Shown: positions 18,601 through 26,320 of the stretch, one piece after another
How the letters are laid out: each line of letters opens with the position of its first letter
How positions within the stretch are numbered: the first letter of the stretch is position 1
Position numbers and translations under genes: made by a program
DNA from: an uncultured Rhodospirillaceae bacterium
Lineage (GTDB): Bacteria; Pseudomonadota; Alphaproteobacteria; Reyranellales; Reyranellaceae
Direction of reading: 5' to 3'
Length of the DNA: 64,000 bases
Assembly (NCBI GenBank): GCA_945952105.1
Contig: CAMFGZ010000001.1
Coordinates: forward strand, 186,001-250,000
The notes under the pieces: model-generated
Told to the model about the DNA's origin: nothing
Seen by the model: only the letters and a program-made list of their open reading frames with translations
The model's database searches: none

Positions 18601-18792
18601 GCCGGTGCCGAACTTCGTCAGCCGCTGGGCATTACGGTCGTCGGCGGCCTGCTGGTCTCGCAGGTCCTGACCCTGTTCATCACGCCGGTCGTCTACATGT
18701 GGTTCGACAAGCTCACCGGCATGAAGTTCAGCCCCGGCTGGGCCAAGCGCTGGCGCACCAAGGGCCGCGCTCCGGCACAGCCGGCCGAGTAG
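15667..18792 (+). CDS. RND efflux pump permease (HAE1 family, MdtB/MdtC-like)
   Basis: A 1041-residue inner-membrane RND transporter with two internally repeated halves, each with one membrane helix, a large periplasmic loop and five or six further helices. The proton-relay Asp pair is in GFVVDDAIVMLENIV and the conserved lysine in GIVKKNAIMMVDFA. It would expel drugs, bile-salt-like compounds or metabolites by proton antiport. GGAGAGCGG precedes the ATG. It forms an operon with the adaptor gene; no TolC-like protein or regulator is adjacent. Confidence 0.94.
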   Translation: MSLSALCIRRPVMTILLMAMIVIAGVFGFKQLPVAAVPRVDFPTIQVQAQLPGASPETMAASVASILERQFSTIAGVTSMTSTSSLGNTAIVLQFDLNRSIDGAALDVQSAISSAMRRLPVELPTPPSFRKVNPADFPIMFLALKSSQVRLSDVDAFANRAILPRISTLPGIAQVLIFGTQKYAVRVRADLDQLAVRGLTLQELQNAIVAANSSKPVGAIADSRQSSILDATGPINKAADYMPVIVSWQNGAPVRLSDVATAIDGVENDKVASWLDGTRAILLAVYRQPDANTVEVVDRVKAMLPAIQAEMMSGVEISILNDRSVSIREAIEDVEFTLVLAGILVIIAIYFFLRSFRATIIPAIALPISVVGTFAGMYLWGHSIDNISLLALTLAVGFVVDDAIVMLENIVRHIEAGEKPMDAAFKGSKEVGFTIVSMTLSLVAVFIPVLFMGGVVGRMFNEFGLVISMAILISGIVSLTLTPMLCSRLLKPIDHHEKHNALLRLFEWSFNKVTEGYSWALRRVVKLPRLVLLLTLGTFALTAYLFHVIPKGFFPSEDIGQITGSTVGPDDASFDAMVARQGALAEVIKRDPDVVSVMSTVGGGNAASTVNSGRIFITLRPKGERTATALEVIARLRRASATVPGINVFYQPIQSINIATTQSRAQYQFGMRSSNLALLREYAPQMEERMKRIPSITDVNSDLQVKARSTVIDVDRDTASRLGLSVDQIRLLLYSAFGTRQVSTIYAPDDTYQVILEADPKYADTNEVLRRMQVRTPSGALVPLDTVAKRNDKPTSLTVNHIAQLPSVIISFNLSPGVALGDAVRDIQAVAREIGLPTTIATSFEGSAQVFQQAVANQGMLLFAAVLVIYIILGILYENFIHPLTILSGLPSAGIGALATLMMFNMDLSVIALIGVVMLIGIVKKNAIMMVDFAIERRGQGADAETAIVEAALLRFRPIMMTTVCALLGALPIAVGHGAGAELRQPLGITVVGGLLVSQVLTLFITPVVYMWFDKLTGMKFSPGWAKRWRTKGRAPAQPAE

Positions 18793-18812
18793 TTCCGGCC
18801 GCCGTGCTTGTT

Positions 18813-18936
18813 CCCATCCTTCGAGACGCGTCGCTGCGCGACGCTCTTCAGGATGAGGTCGGGAATGGAAATCCCTATCCTCAAAATAGACCTCATGCTG
18901 AGGAGCCGGGCGAAGCCCGGCGTCTCGAAGCATGGG
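18813..18936. repeat. Intergenic palindromic repeat, family R1 (two modules)
   Basis: The gap between the RND pump and the amidase gene carries module B (18813-18859; CATCCTTCGAGACG to CTTCAGGATGAGG, with an inner GCGTCGC/GCGACGC stem) and module A (18890-18936; CCTCATGCTGAGGAG to GTCTCGAAGCATGG, with an inner GCCGGGC/GCCCGGC stem). It shares both modules with 4808-4915. Confidence 0.75.
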
Positions 18937-18970
18937 TCACGGTAGAGCCCTCAAATGCGAGTAGCGTTCC

Positions 18971-20152
18971 ATGACTGACGAGATCGGCGCCTTCGTTCCC
19001 GGCCCCCGCGTGCGCATCGAAGGCCGGGCCGGCGGGCCGTTGTCGGGCCTCACCTTCGCGGCGAAGGATCTCTTCGCGGTCGCGGGCGTGCCGACTGGCG
19101 GCGGCAATCACGACTGGCCGACCGGCCGACCGATCCCCGACAAGCATTCCTGGGCGGTGCAGACGCTGCTCGATGCCGGCGCGACGCTGATCGGCAAGAC
19201 CATCACCGACGAAGTCTCGCTCGGCATCCTGGGCGAGAACGCCTTCGACGGCACACCGAAGAACGTGGCGGCTCCTGGGCGCGTGCCGGGCGGCTCGTCT
19301 TCGGGCTCCGCGGCCGCCGTGGCCGCCGGCATCTGCGACACTGCGCTCGGCACCGACACGGGTGGCTCGGTGCGCGTCCCGTCGTCGTTCTGCGGCCTCT
19401 ACGGCATCCGCCCGACCCATGGCCGCGTCGACGTGACCGGCATGTTGCCCCAGGCGCCGACCTCCGACACGACCGGCTGGTTCGCGCGCGACGCCGAGAC
19501 CTTCGCCAGGGTCTGTGCCGTCATGCTGGGCGAGGAGATTCCCGCGAAGCTGCCGACGAAGCTGATCGTCGCCGTCGATGCGTTCGGGTTCGCCGACGCC
19601 GACACGGCCGAGGTGCTGCAGCCAATGGTGAAGAAGCTCGCCAGACTTATTGGATCGAGCTGCGAGGAGATCATGGCGCCGCAGGGCCTCTCGGTGTGGG
19701 CGCGCGCGCAACGGAGCCTGCAGCCGGCCGAGGCCTATGCGACGTTCAAGAGCTGGCTCGACGATCGCAATCCACGTTTCGCGTTCTCGGTCGCCAAGGC
19801 GCTGGTCACCGGATCGATGATTCCCGAAAGCGACAAGGCTTGGGCCAACCTGATGCGTCAGGAAGTGCGCGGTCGCATGAAGTATCTGCTGCCTGAAGGC
19901 ACGATCCTTTGCCTGCCGACCACGCCGTTCCCGGCGCCCAAGGTCGGCCTGCCGTTGTCGGTGCTCGACCCGCTGCGCGACCGCATCACCTGCCTCTGCG
20001 CGCAGGGTGGGTTGGCGGGCTTTCCGCAGGTCAATCTTCCGGGCGCCACGACGGTTGACGGTCTGCCGGTCGGCCTGTCCATCATCGGTCCGCGCGGCAG
20101 CGATGCGACGCTCGTGGCGGTCGCGCGCGCGATGGAGAAGGCGGCGGCCTGA
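18971..20152 (+). CDS. Amidase (amidase signature family)
   Basis: This 393-residue enzyme has the amidase signature triad: the lysine in FAAKDLF near residue 35, the cis-serine in GGSSSGSAA and the nucleophilic serine in [15 protein letters not shown]. At this length it is like indole-acetamide hydrolase or AtzE-type amidases rather than GatA. It hydrolyses a small amide to acid plus ammonia. It is the first gene of a same-strand set with an acetyltransferase, an HpxZ/AtzH-like protein and an amidohydrolase, which suggests breakdown of a nitrogen-rich compound. Substrate unknown. Confidence 0.88.
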   Translation: MTDEIGAFVPGPRVRIEGRAGGPLSGLTFAAKDLFAVAGVPTGGGNHDWPTGRPIPDKHSWAVQTLLDAGATLIGKTITDEVSLGILGENAFDGTPKNVAAPGRVPGGSSSGSAAAVAAGICDTALGTDTGGSVRVPSSFCGLYGIRPTHGRVDVTGMLPQAPTSDTTGWFARDAETFARVCAVMLGEEIPAKLPTKLIVAVDAFGFADADTAEVLQPMVKKLARLIGSSCEEIMAPQGLSVWARAQRSLQPAEAYATFKSWLDDRNPRFAFSVAKALVTGSMIPESDKAWANLMRQEVRGRMKYLLPEGTILCLPTTPFPAPKVGLPLSVLDPLRDRITCLCAQGGLAGFPQVNLPGATTVDGLPVGLSIIGPRGSDATLVAVARAMEKAAA

Positions 20153-20190
20153 TCGTCCTCCGCCGTCGTAAGGGTAACGGCGGAGGCAAT

Positions 20191-20739
20191 TTGAAAACCG
20201 AAAAGCAGAAGATGCTCGCCGGCGAACTCTACAAGGCCGGCGACCAGGAGTTGGCGGCCGACCGGCGCCGCGCCATGGCCTGGATGGACCGTTACAACGA
20301 GACGCAGCTACGCACGTCGCAGGAGCGCGTGGCGATCCTGCGCGAGATCATGCCGGAGGTGGGGCAGGGGGCGTCCATCCGGCCGCCGTTCCATTGCGAC
20401 TATGGCTACAACATCAGCCTCGGCAGCGGCGCTTTCCTCAATTTCAACTGTGTGATCCTCGACGTCGTGCAAGTTACGATCGCCGACGAAGCGCAGATCG
20501 GGCCGGGCGTGCAGATCCTGACCGCCGACCACCCGCGCGATCCCGCACAGCGCCGCGCCGGCTTCGAGTTCGGCCGTCCCATTCACATCGGCCGCCATGT
20601 CTGGATCGGCGGCGGTGCGATCATCCTGCCGGGCGTCACCATCGGCGACGATGCGATCGTGGGGGCCGGGGCCGTGGTCACACGCGACGTGCCGGCCGGT
20701 GCTACTGTCGTGGGCAATCCAGCCAAGGAGAGGCGTTAA
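20191..20739 (+). CDS. Sugar O-acetyltransferase (maltose/galactoside acetyltransferase type)
   Basis: The 182-residue protein is a left-handed beta-helix acyltransferase with hexapeptide repeats ([50 protein letters not shown]) and an N-terminal Mac-type domain ([14 protein letters not shown]). It transfers acetyl groups from acetyl-CoA to a hydroxyl group. The start is a TTG at 20191, with GGAGG five bases upstream. Its stop codon abuts the next gene. A hexapeptide acyltransferase amid hydrolase genes is somewhat unexpected; the acceptor may be a pathway metabolite. Confidence 0.88.
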   Translation: MKTEKQKMLAGELYKAGDQELAADRRRAMAWMDRYNETQLRTSQERVAILREIMPEVGQGASIRPPFHCDYGYNISLGSGAFLNFNCVILDVVQVTIADEAQIGPGVQILTADHPRDPAQRRAGFEFGRPIHIGRHVWIGGGAIILPGVTIGDDAIVGAGAVVTRDVPAGATVVGNPAKERR

Positions 20740-21144
20740 GTGACCGATTTCACTCCCAATATTCCCGAAGTCGTCGAGGAGGTGCGCGTTCTGTTCGAGC
20801 GCTACGAGCAGGCGCTGATCGACAAGAACGTCGAGGTGCTCGACGCCACCTTCTGGAACAGCCCGCACACGATCCGCCTCGCCAACAACGAGCACGGCTA
20901 CGGCTTCGACCGCATCCATGCCTTTCGCGTCGCCCGTCCCCCCGGGCCCGGCACCAAGGAAAAGCGGTTGCGGCTCGACATCGTCACCCTGGGCCGCGAC
21001 CTCGCGACGGTGTCGCTGGTCTACAAGGTGCGGGGCAAGGAAGCGACCGGACGTCAGACCCAGACCTGGGTGCGTCTGCCCGATGTCGGCTGGAAGGTCG
21101 TGCATGCCCATGTCTCGATGATCGCCGAAGAGCCGATCCACTAA
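20740..21144 (+). CDS. HpxZ/AtzH family protein (SnoaL-like fold)
   Basis: A 134-residue protein of the oxalurate-catabolism HpxZ/AtzH group (DUF3225, NTF2/SnoaL-like). The YEQALIDKNVEVLDATFWNS segment and the C-terminal TWVRLPDVGWKVVHAHVS strand are characteristic. In known systems these proteins accompany amidases that act on oxalurate or 1-carboxybiuret, so the amidase two genes upstream is a likely partner. The GTG start directly follows the preceding TAA stop, with AGGAGAGGC as ribosome site, indicating coupling. Confidence 0.8.
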   Translation: MTDFTPNIPEVVEEVRVLFERYEQALIDKNVEVLDATFWNSPHTIRLANNEHGYGFDRIHAFRVARPPGPGTKEKRLRLDIVTLGRDLATVSLVYKVRGKEATGRQTQTWVRLPDVGWKVVHAHVSMIAEEPIH

Positions 21145-21170
21145 TTAGAACGCCCGCGATGGAGGAAACG

Positions 21171-22220
21171 ATGGCTGCCCAACCCGCCGAGAGCCTCGGT
21201 AACGTGATGAATCCCGACCCCGAATGGGTTGCCAAGGTGAGCGAGCCCGCGCTCGAGCCGGATCTGCCGATCGTCGATCCGCATCACCATCTCTGGCAGC
21301 GCACCGGCAACGACTATCTGTTCCACGACCTGCTGGCCGATACGCGGACCGGTCACAACATCGTCGGCACCGTGTTCGTCGACTGCCATTCGATGTACCG
21401 CAAGGACGGGCCTGCAGAGCTGCGCTGCATCGGCGAGACCGAGTTCGCCAACGGCGTGGCGGCGATGAGCGCGTCAGGCCTCTACGGCAATCTGCGCGCC
21501 TGCGCCGGCATCGTCTCCCATGTCGATTTGCGCCTCGGCGAGAAGGCGGGCGACGTGTTCGACGCCCAGATCGCCGCCGGCAATGGCCGCTTCAAGGGCA
21601 TCCGCCACCAGACCGGCTGGGACGCCGATCCGGGCATCCGCAACTCGCGCAACGATCCGCCGCCCGAGCAGACCCGCGACCTCACCTGGCGCGAGGGTTT
21701 CCGGGAACTGGCGAAGCGCGACCTCACGTTCGACGCCTGGCTCTATCATCCGCAGCTCGGCGAGATCGCAGAACTGGCCGATGCGTTCCCGGGCACGCAC
21801 ATCATCCTCGATCATGTCGGCGGGCCGCTGGGCTATGCCGGTTATGCCGGCCGTCACGACGAGGTGCGCGTGGCCTGGAAGAAGTCGATGGCGGAGTTGT
21901 CGAGGCGGCAGAACATCGTGGTGAAGGTCGGTGGGCTGGGCATGGCGATGGGGTTTTTCGACTTCTACCAGCGCCCGACGCCGCCGGGTTCGCAGGAGTT
22001 GGCCGAGGCGTTCCGGCCCTGGGTCGAGGCCTGCATCGACCTGTTCGGCGTCGATCGCTGCATGTACGAGAGCAACTTCCCGGTCGACAAGATCACCTCG
22101 GGCTACGGCGTCCTGTGGAATGCCTTCAAGCGCATTTCGGCGGGTGCGTCGGCCTCGGAGAAGAAGGCCCTTTTCTCGGGCACGGCGGCGCGGGTTTACA
22201 AGCTGGCATTGCCTGCCTGA
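21171..22220 (+). CDS. Amidohydrolase family protein (metal-dependent hydrolase, COG3618 type)
   Basis: The 349-residue protein has an amidohydrolase-2 TIM barrel: DPHHHLW near the start gives the first metal-binding histidines, followed by FKGIRHQTGW, IILDHVGGPLG and MYESNFPVDK near the C-terminus. Family members hydrolyse lactones, amides or decarboxylate aromatic acids. I set the start at 21171 because GGAGG sits six bases before it; an ATG 12 bases upstream overlaps that site. It ends the amidase operon and may act on the product of the amidase step. Confidence 0.85.
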   Translation: MAAQPAESLGNVMNPDPEWVAKVSEPALEPDLPIVDPHHHLWQRTGNDYLFHDLLADTRTGHNIVGTVFVDCHSMYRKDGPAELRCIGETEFANGVAAMSASGLYGNLRACAGIVSHVDLRLGEKAGDVFDAQIAAGNGRFKGIRHQTGWDADPGIRNSRNDPPPEQTRDLTWREGFRELAKRDLTFDAWLYHPQLGEIAELADAFPGTHIILDHVGGPLGYAGYAGRHDEVRVAWKKSMAELSRRQNIVVKVGGLGMAMGFFDFYQRPTPPGSQELAEAFRPWVEACIDLFGVDRCMYESNFPVDKITSGYGVLWNAFKRISAGASASEKKALFSGTAARVYKLALPA

Positions 22221-22400
22221 TCATCTCTGCTCGAGACGACGGAAAATTGGGAAGTCGCATTTGCAAGAACCGTGTCAGGACGCCTCTGATACGGCCTTTC
22301 GCGCAAAGTTTCTTTTTCTTCGAATGAGCCATCCCGCGCTGACACAGGCTGTGAAGTCGTCTTAGAATTTTGGCCCTCGCGTTGTTCATTGAGGCCAGCC

Positions 22401-23966
22401 ATGCGTCGTTTCTTCCTGTCCGCCGTCGCCGCCCTCGCCACCGTGTCCGCCGTGCCGATCGCCTCGGCGCAGACCTTGAAGGTGGTGATGCACTCCGACG
22501 TGAAGGTGCTCGATCCGATCTGGAGCGGCGCCTACATCACGCGCAACCACGGCTACATGCTTTACGACGTGCTGTTCTCCATGGACGAGAAGTTCCAGGT
22601 GAAGCCGCAGATGGTCGATACCTGGACGACGAGCGACGACGGGCTCACCTGGACGTTCAAGCTGCGCGACGGGCTCGAATGGCATGACGGCCAGCCGGTG
22701 ACGGCCGAGGACTGCGTCGCCTCGCTGAAGCGCTGGTCGGTGCGAGATGCGATGGGGCAGAAGCTCGCGCAGTCGCTCCACGAGTACAAGGTCGTCGATC
22801 CCAAGACCTTCCAGATCGTGCTGAAGGAGAAGTTCGGCGCGGTGATCGAGTCTCTCGGCAAGCCGTCGGTGGTCGTGCCCTTCATGATGCCCAAGCGCAT
22901 CGCCGAGACCGACCCGTTCAAGCAGATCGAGGAGTACATCGGCTCCGGTCCGTTCGTGTTCAAGAAGGACGAATGGAAGCCCGGCGAGAAGCTCGTCTAC
23001 ACCAAGTTCGCCAAGTACAAGCCGCGTTCCGAGCCCATGTCGGGCCTGTCTGGCGGCAAGGTCGCGAGCGTCGATCGGGTCGAATGGGTGTGGATTCCCG
23101 ATGCCGAAACGCAGGTCAACGCTCTGCTGAACGGCGAGATCGACTATCTCGAAGGCGTTTCGTCGGATCACCTGCCGCTGATCGAAAAGGACAAGGGCAT
23201 CCGGGTCATCAAGGGTCGCGTCTCCAACCAGTATGCCTTTCGGATGAACTGGCTGCTGCCGCCCTTCAACAACGAGAAGGTGCGCCAGGCTGCCGCGCTG
23301 GCGCTGAACCAGGAGGACTTCCTCCAGGCCAATATCGGCGACAAGCGTTTCTGGCAGACCTGCAAGGCGATGTTCACCTGCGGCTCGCCGCTGGCCACCG
23401 ATGCCGGCATGGCAGGCCTGGTCGAGGGCAATTCCGCCAAGGCGAAGGCGCTGCTGGCCGAGGCAGGCTACGACGGCACCCCCGTCACGCTGCTGGCACC
23501 GACGGATCTCGGCGTCATCAAGCAGCTCGGCCCCGTCGCCAAGTCGCTGCTGGAGAGGGCCGGCTTCAAGGTCGACATGGTCTCGATGGACTGGCAGAGC
23601 GTGATCGTGCGCCTGGCCAAGAAGGGGCCGGTCGCGGAAGGCGGCTGGAATGCCTTCTCCACGAGCTGGTCGCAGGTCGACATTCTCGATCCCCTGATGA
23701 CGCCTTTCCTGATCGCGAGCTGCGACAAGGCCCGTTCGGGCTGGCCGTGCGACGAGCAGCTCGAGAAGCTGCGCGACAACTACGTGAAGGCAAGCACGGA
23801 AGCGGAGAAGAAGGCCGCAGCCACCGCCGTGCAGGAACGCGCCATCAAGGTCGTGACGCACGTGCCGCTCGGCGAATGGTTCGGTGTCAGCGCCGTCCGT
23901 TCCAACATCGGCACCCTCAATCCGCCGCCGCCCGTCACGGTCTTCTGGGGCGTCACGAAGAAATAG
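22401..23966 (+). CDS. Peptide/opine-type ABC transporter substrate-binding protein (family 5), copy 1
   Basis: The 521-residue protein has a signal peptide (MRRFFLSAVAALATVSAVPI, ending in ASA-Q) and the SBP_bac_5 fold, with ITRNHGYMLYDVLF, GLEWHDGQPVTAEDC and GSGPFVFKKDEWKPGEK. It captures an oligopeptide- or amide-like solute in the periplasm for an ABC importer. No permease or ATPase genes are adjacent. It is clearly paralogous to the two proteins at 29121-30707 and 30963-32546. GAGG precedes the ATG at 22401. It lies 180 bases after the amidohydrolase on the same strand; that gap shows no clear terminator, so it may belong to the same operon. Confidence 0.9.
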   Translation: MRRFFLSAVAALATVSAVPIASAQTLKVVMHSDVKVLDPIWSGAYITRNHGYMLYDVLFSMDEKFQVKPQMVDTWTTSDDGLTWTFKLRDGLEWHDGQPVTAEDCVASLKRWSVRDAMGQKLAQSLHEYKVVDPKTFQIVLKEKFGAVIESLGKPSVVVPFMMPKRIAETDPFKQIEEYIGSGPFVFKKDEWKPGEKLVYTKFAKYKPRSEPMSGLSGGKVASVDRVEWVWIPDAETQVNALLNGEIDYLEGVSSDHLPLIEKDKGIRVIKGRVSNQYAFRMNWLLPPFNNEKVRQAAALALNQEDFLQANIGDKRFWQTCKAMFTCGSPLATDAGMAGLVEGNSAKAKALLAEAGYDGTPVTLLAPTDLGVIKQLGPVAKSLLERAGFKVDMVSMDWQSVIVRLAKKGPVAEGGWNAFSTSWSQVDILDPLMTPFLIASCDKARSGWPCDEQLEKLRDNYVKASTEAEKKAAATAVQERAIKVVTHVPLGEWFGVSAVRSNIGTLNPPPPVTVFWGVTKK

Positions 23967-23972
23967 GGTTCG

Positions 23973-24383
23973 CTATTCCGCGGCCTGCAGTTCGGCCGGT
24001 TTTGTCTCGACCGGGCGGCCGCTGCGCTTGGCAGCGTCCTCGGCTTCCCAGCGGATCGCAATCTCGGCAAGCCGGTCCATGACCTCGTCCAGTTCACCGC
24101 CGCGTTTGGTGAGGGAATAGGTGACCTTGGGCGGGATGGTCGCCTCGTAGTCGCGCTTCACCAGCGCCGCGCCTTCCAGCGTGCGCAGACGCTCCGTCAG
24201 CATCTTGGCCGAGATGCCGGAGACGCGGCGCTTCAGTTCGCCGAAGCGCTGCGGACCATGGGTGCGCAGGTTGTAGAGGATATAGGTCGTCCACGGTCCC
24301 ATCAGCATGCGCAGGATGAAGTCCATCGGACAGGTGACGCTCTCCTTGGCCTGAGTCGCGGTGGCGGGGGGCGGGCTGCTCAT
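23973..24383 (-). CDS. HxlR-family transcriptional regulator
   Basis: A 136-residue winged-helix regulator with the HxlR pattern CPMDFILRMLMGPWTTYIL, GPQRFGELKRRVSGISAKMLTERLRTLE and a C-terminal dimerisation helix. C18 matches the conserved N-terminal cysteine that senses quinones or electrophiles in relatives such as YodB and QorR. It is divergent from a flavodoxin-like reductase, the usual target arrangement for such sensors, and an inverted repeat lies between the genes. Confidence 0.9.
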   Translation of the reverse strand: MSSPPPATATQAKESVTCPMDFILRMLMGPWTTYILYNLRTHGPQRFGELKRRVSGISAKMLTERLRTLEGAALVKRDYEATIPPKVTYSLTKRGGELDEVMDRLAEIAIRWEAEDAAKRSGRPVETKPAELQAAE

Positions 24384-24451
24384 CGGAAAAAACCCTCAGG
24401 TTACGATTCGGTACCTACTGGCGAATATATAGAGGCCATCCCAGATGTTTC

Positions 24452-24474
24452 CAGTCACTTTGTGAAAGTAACTG
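24452..24474. promoter_or_regulatory. Candidate HxlR operator
   Basis: The half-sites CAGTCACTTT (24452-24461) and AAAGTAACTG (24465-24474) form an inverted repeat with one mismatch and a GTG centre. It lies in the 147-base divergent region between the HxlR regulator and the reductase gene, about 57 bases before the latter's ATG. Its wording is close to operators described for YodB-type HxlR regulators, which contain AAGTAACT half-sites. It is AT-richer than its surroundings. Confidence 0.5.
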
Positions 24475-24530
24475 ATCTGGAGAAACGCCCAGGCGCTTCT
24501 TTCAGTCAAATCAAGGGATTGGAAGTCATC

Positions 24531-25115
24531 ATGAGCAACGTTGCCATCGTCTATCACTCCGGTTACGGCCATACCCAGGCCCTCGCCGAGGCCGTCGCCA
24601 GCGGGGCGCGGGCCGTTCCGGGCGCCCAGGTAAGCCTGATCCCTGTGGCCGAGGCGGAAGCGCGCGCGGCCGAACTCGACGCCGCAGACGCCATCATCTT
24701 CGGCAGCCCGACCTATATGGGCGGCGTATCGGCCGACTTCGCGAAGTTCAAGGACTGGACATCGGGCCGCTGGATGGAGGGCCGTTGGCGCAACAAGCTC
24801 GCGGCCGGCTTCACCGTCTCGGCCTCATGGAACGGCGACAAGCACAACACGCTCTACCAGCTCCTGACCCTGGCGGTTCAGCACGGCATGGTGTGGGTCG
24901 GCCTCGGCCTGCCGCCCGGCAACAACAGTTCGAAGGGCTCGGTGGCGGATCTCAACCGGGTCGGCGCGTCGATCGGCGCTATGGGCCAGGCCAATGCCGA
25001 CCAGGGCGTCGAAGGCATCGGTGCGAGCGACTTCAAGACCTTCGAGGCGCTGGGACGCCGCGTCGCCGAAGCGGCCGTGCGCTGGCACGAAGAGCCGCTC
25101 GCAAAGGCGGCCTGA
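24531..25115 (+). CDS. Flavodoxin-fold NAD(P)H-quinone reductase (WrbA-like)
   Basis: The 194-residue protein begins with the FMN phosphate loop IVYHSGYGHTQALAEAV and continues with AIIFGSPTYMGGVSADFAKF and a PGNNSSKG segment, as in WrbA/NAD(P)H dehydrogenase-like flavoproteins. It likely reduces quinones in two-electron steps, protecting against redox cycling. The ATG at 24531 has GGAAG eight bases upstream. Divergent from the HxlR regulator, which probably represses it until quinone stress. It is not a strict WrbA match. Confidence 0.83.
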   Translation: MSNVAIVYHSGYGHTQALAEAVASGARAVPGAQVSLIPVAEAEARAAELDAADAIIFGSPTYMGGVSADFAKFKDWTSGRWMEGRWRNKLAAGFTVSASWNGDKHNTLYQLLTLAVQHGMVWVGLGLPPGNNSSKGSVADLNRVGASIGAMGQANADQGVEGIGASDFKTFEALGRRVAEAAVRWHEEPLAKAA

Positions 25116-25154
25116 CTCAGCGCGAAGAGTCGTTAGGCCAAGCTCTTCATTTCA

Positions 25155-25283
25155 CCTCCCCCGTCTTACGGGGGAGGCCGGGTGAGGGAAGGCTACGCGA
25201 AGGCTTTGAATCCGGAAGAGTTCAGGCTCATGGCTTTTCCCCCTCCGGCCCTTCGGGCCACCTGCCCCGTAAGACGGGGGAGG
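25155..25283. repeat. Inverted repeat pair between convergent genes
   Basis: A perfect 19-bp inverted repeat (25155-25173 and 25265-25283) with 91 bases between its arms. The left copy is itself a short hairpin (CCTCCCCCGT/ACGGGGGAGG). A CCGGCCCTTCGGGCC hairpin lies inside. It fills the 173-base gap between the flavodoxin-like and Bug genes and may serve as a two-way terminator or a REP-type element. Confidence 0.75.
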
Positions 25284-25288
25284 TTTGA

Positions 25289-26293
25289 CTACTCCATCCG
25301 CACGTTGGCGGATTTCACGATCGAGCCCCAGGAGGCCAGCTCGTCCTTGAACAGGGTCGCCAGCGCCTGCGGGGTGCTGGTTTCCACCGTCGCGCCCTGC
25401 GCCACGAAATCGGCCTGCACATCCTTCATCGCCATGACTTCGCGCATGGCGGCGTTGGCGCGGTCGACGATCGGGGCGGGTGTGCCCGGGGGTGCCAGCA
25501 GGAAGATGCTGGCCACCGAATTGAAGCCCGGCAGCGTCTCGGCGATGGTGGGAACGTCGGGCGCGACCGGCGACCGCTTGGCCGAAGTCACGGCCAGCAG
25601 CCGGAGCTTGCCGCCCTTGGCCAGCGCGAGCGCCGGCGGCAGGCTCACGAAGCAGATCGGGACCTGGCCGCTGACCAGGTCGGCCAGCGCCGGCGTGCCG
25701 CCCTTGTAGGGGACATGGACCATGCGGACGCCGGCATCCTTCTGGAACATCTCGGCGCTCAGATGGGCGATGTTGCCGACACCGGGCGTGGCGTAGCTGT
25801 ACTTGTCGGGGCTGGCCTTCAGCACGTCGATGAGCTCACGCACGTTCTGCGCGGGGAAGGACGGGTTGACCACCAAAGAGTAGGGCAGGTTGCCCATGAT
25901 GCCGATCGGCGCGAGCGTCAGCGGGTCGTAGGCGACCTTGTCGTAGATCGTGGTGCCGACCAGGATTCCGGACTCGGCCAAGAACAGCGTGTACCCGTCC
26001 GGCGGCGCACTCGCGAGCGCCGCGGCGGCGATGGTGGAGCCGGCGCCCGGCCGGTTCTCCACGACCACCGGTTGGCCCACCAGGGGGCTGAGCTTGTTGG
26101 CGAAGATGCGCGCCAGGATGTCGGCGCCGCCGCCCGGCGGATAGCCGACCAGCAGCTTGATCGGGCGCGACGGATAGGCCTGCGCGAAGGCTCCGCGGCT
26201 CACGGCCAGGCTTCCACCCATGCCCGCGATACCACCCGCGATACCAAGGGCGAGTGCGCGGCGGCGGCCGAGTTTGATGTCTTCGATGCTCAT
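25289..26293 (-). CDS. Bug/TctC-family tripartite tricarboxylate transporter substrate-binding protein
   Basis: The 334-residue protein has an N-terminal signal with a twin-arginine-like RRRALALGIAGG stretch and AFAQ cleavage site, then the Bug motifs YPSRPIKLLVGYPPGGGADILAR, VVENRPGAG and MVHVPYKGG. Bug proteins bind carboxylates or related small molecules in the periplasm. No TctA/TctB permease is adjacent, which is common for this overgrown family. It lies 27 bases downstream of the rhodanese gene on the same strand and is likely co-transcribed. Confidence 0.92.
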   Translation of the reverse strand: MSIEDIKLGRRRALALGIAGGIAGMGGSLAVSRGAFAQAYPSRPIKLLVGYPPGGGADILARIFANKLSPLVGQPVVVENRPGAGSTIAAAALASAPPDGYTLFLAESGILVGTTIYDKVAYDPLTLAPIGIMGNLPYSLVVNPSFPAQNVRELIDVLKASPDKYSYATPGVGNIAHLSAEMFQKDAGVRMVHVPYKGGTPALADLVSGQVPICFVSLPPALALAKGGKLRLLAVTSAKRSPVAPDVPTIAETLPGFNSVASIFLLAPPGTPAPIVDRANAAMREVMAMKDVQADFVAQGATVETSTPQALATLFKDELASWGSIVKSANVRME

Positions 26294-26320
26294 GTCTTTT
26301 GACCTTCTGACGGCGCGATC

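Noticed and set aside
15640..18933. A 1097-residue open frame on the minus strand across the RND pump gene
   Set aside because: It is the antisense shadow of a GC-rich gene: the product is rich in Arg, His, Asp and Gly with no recognisable domain, while the plus strand encodes a clear RND permease.
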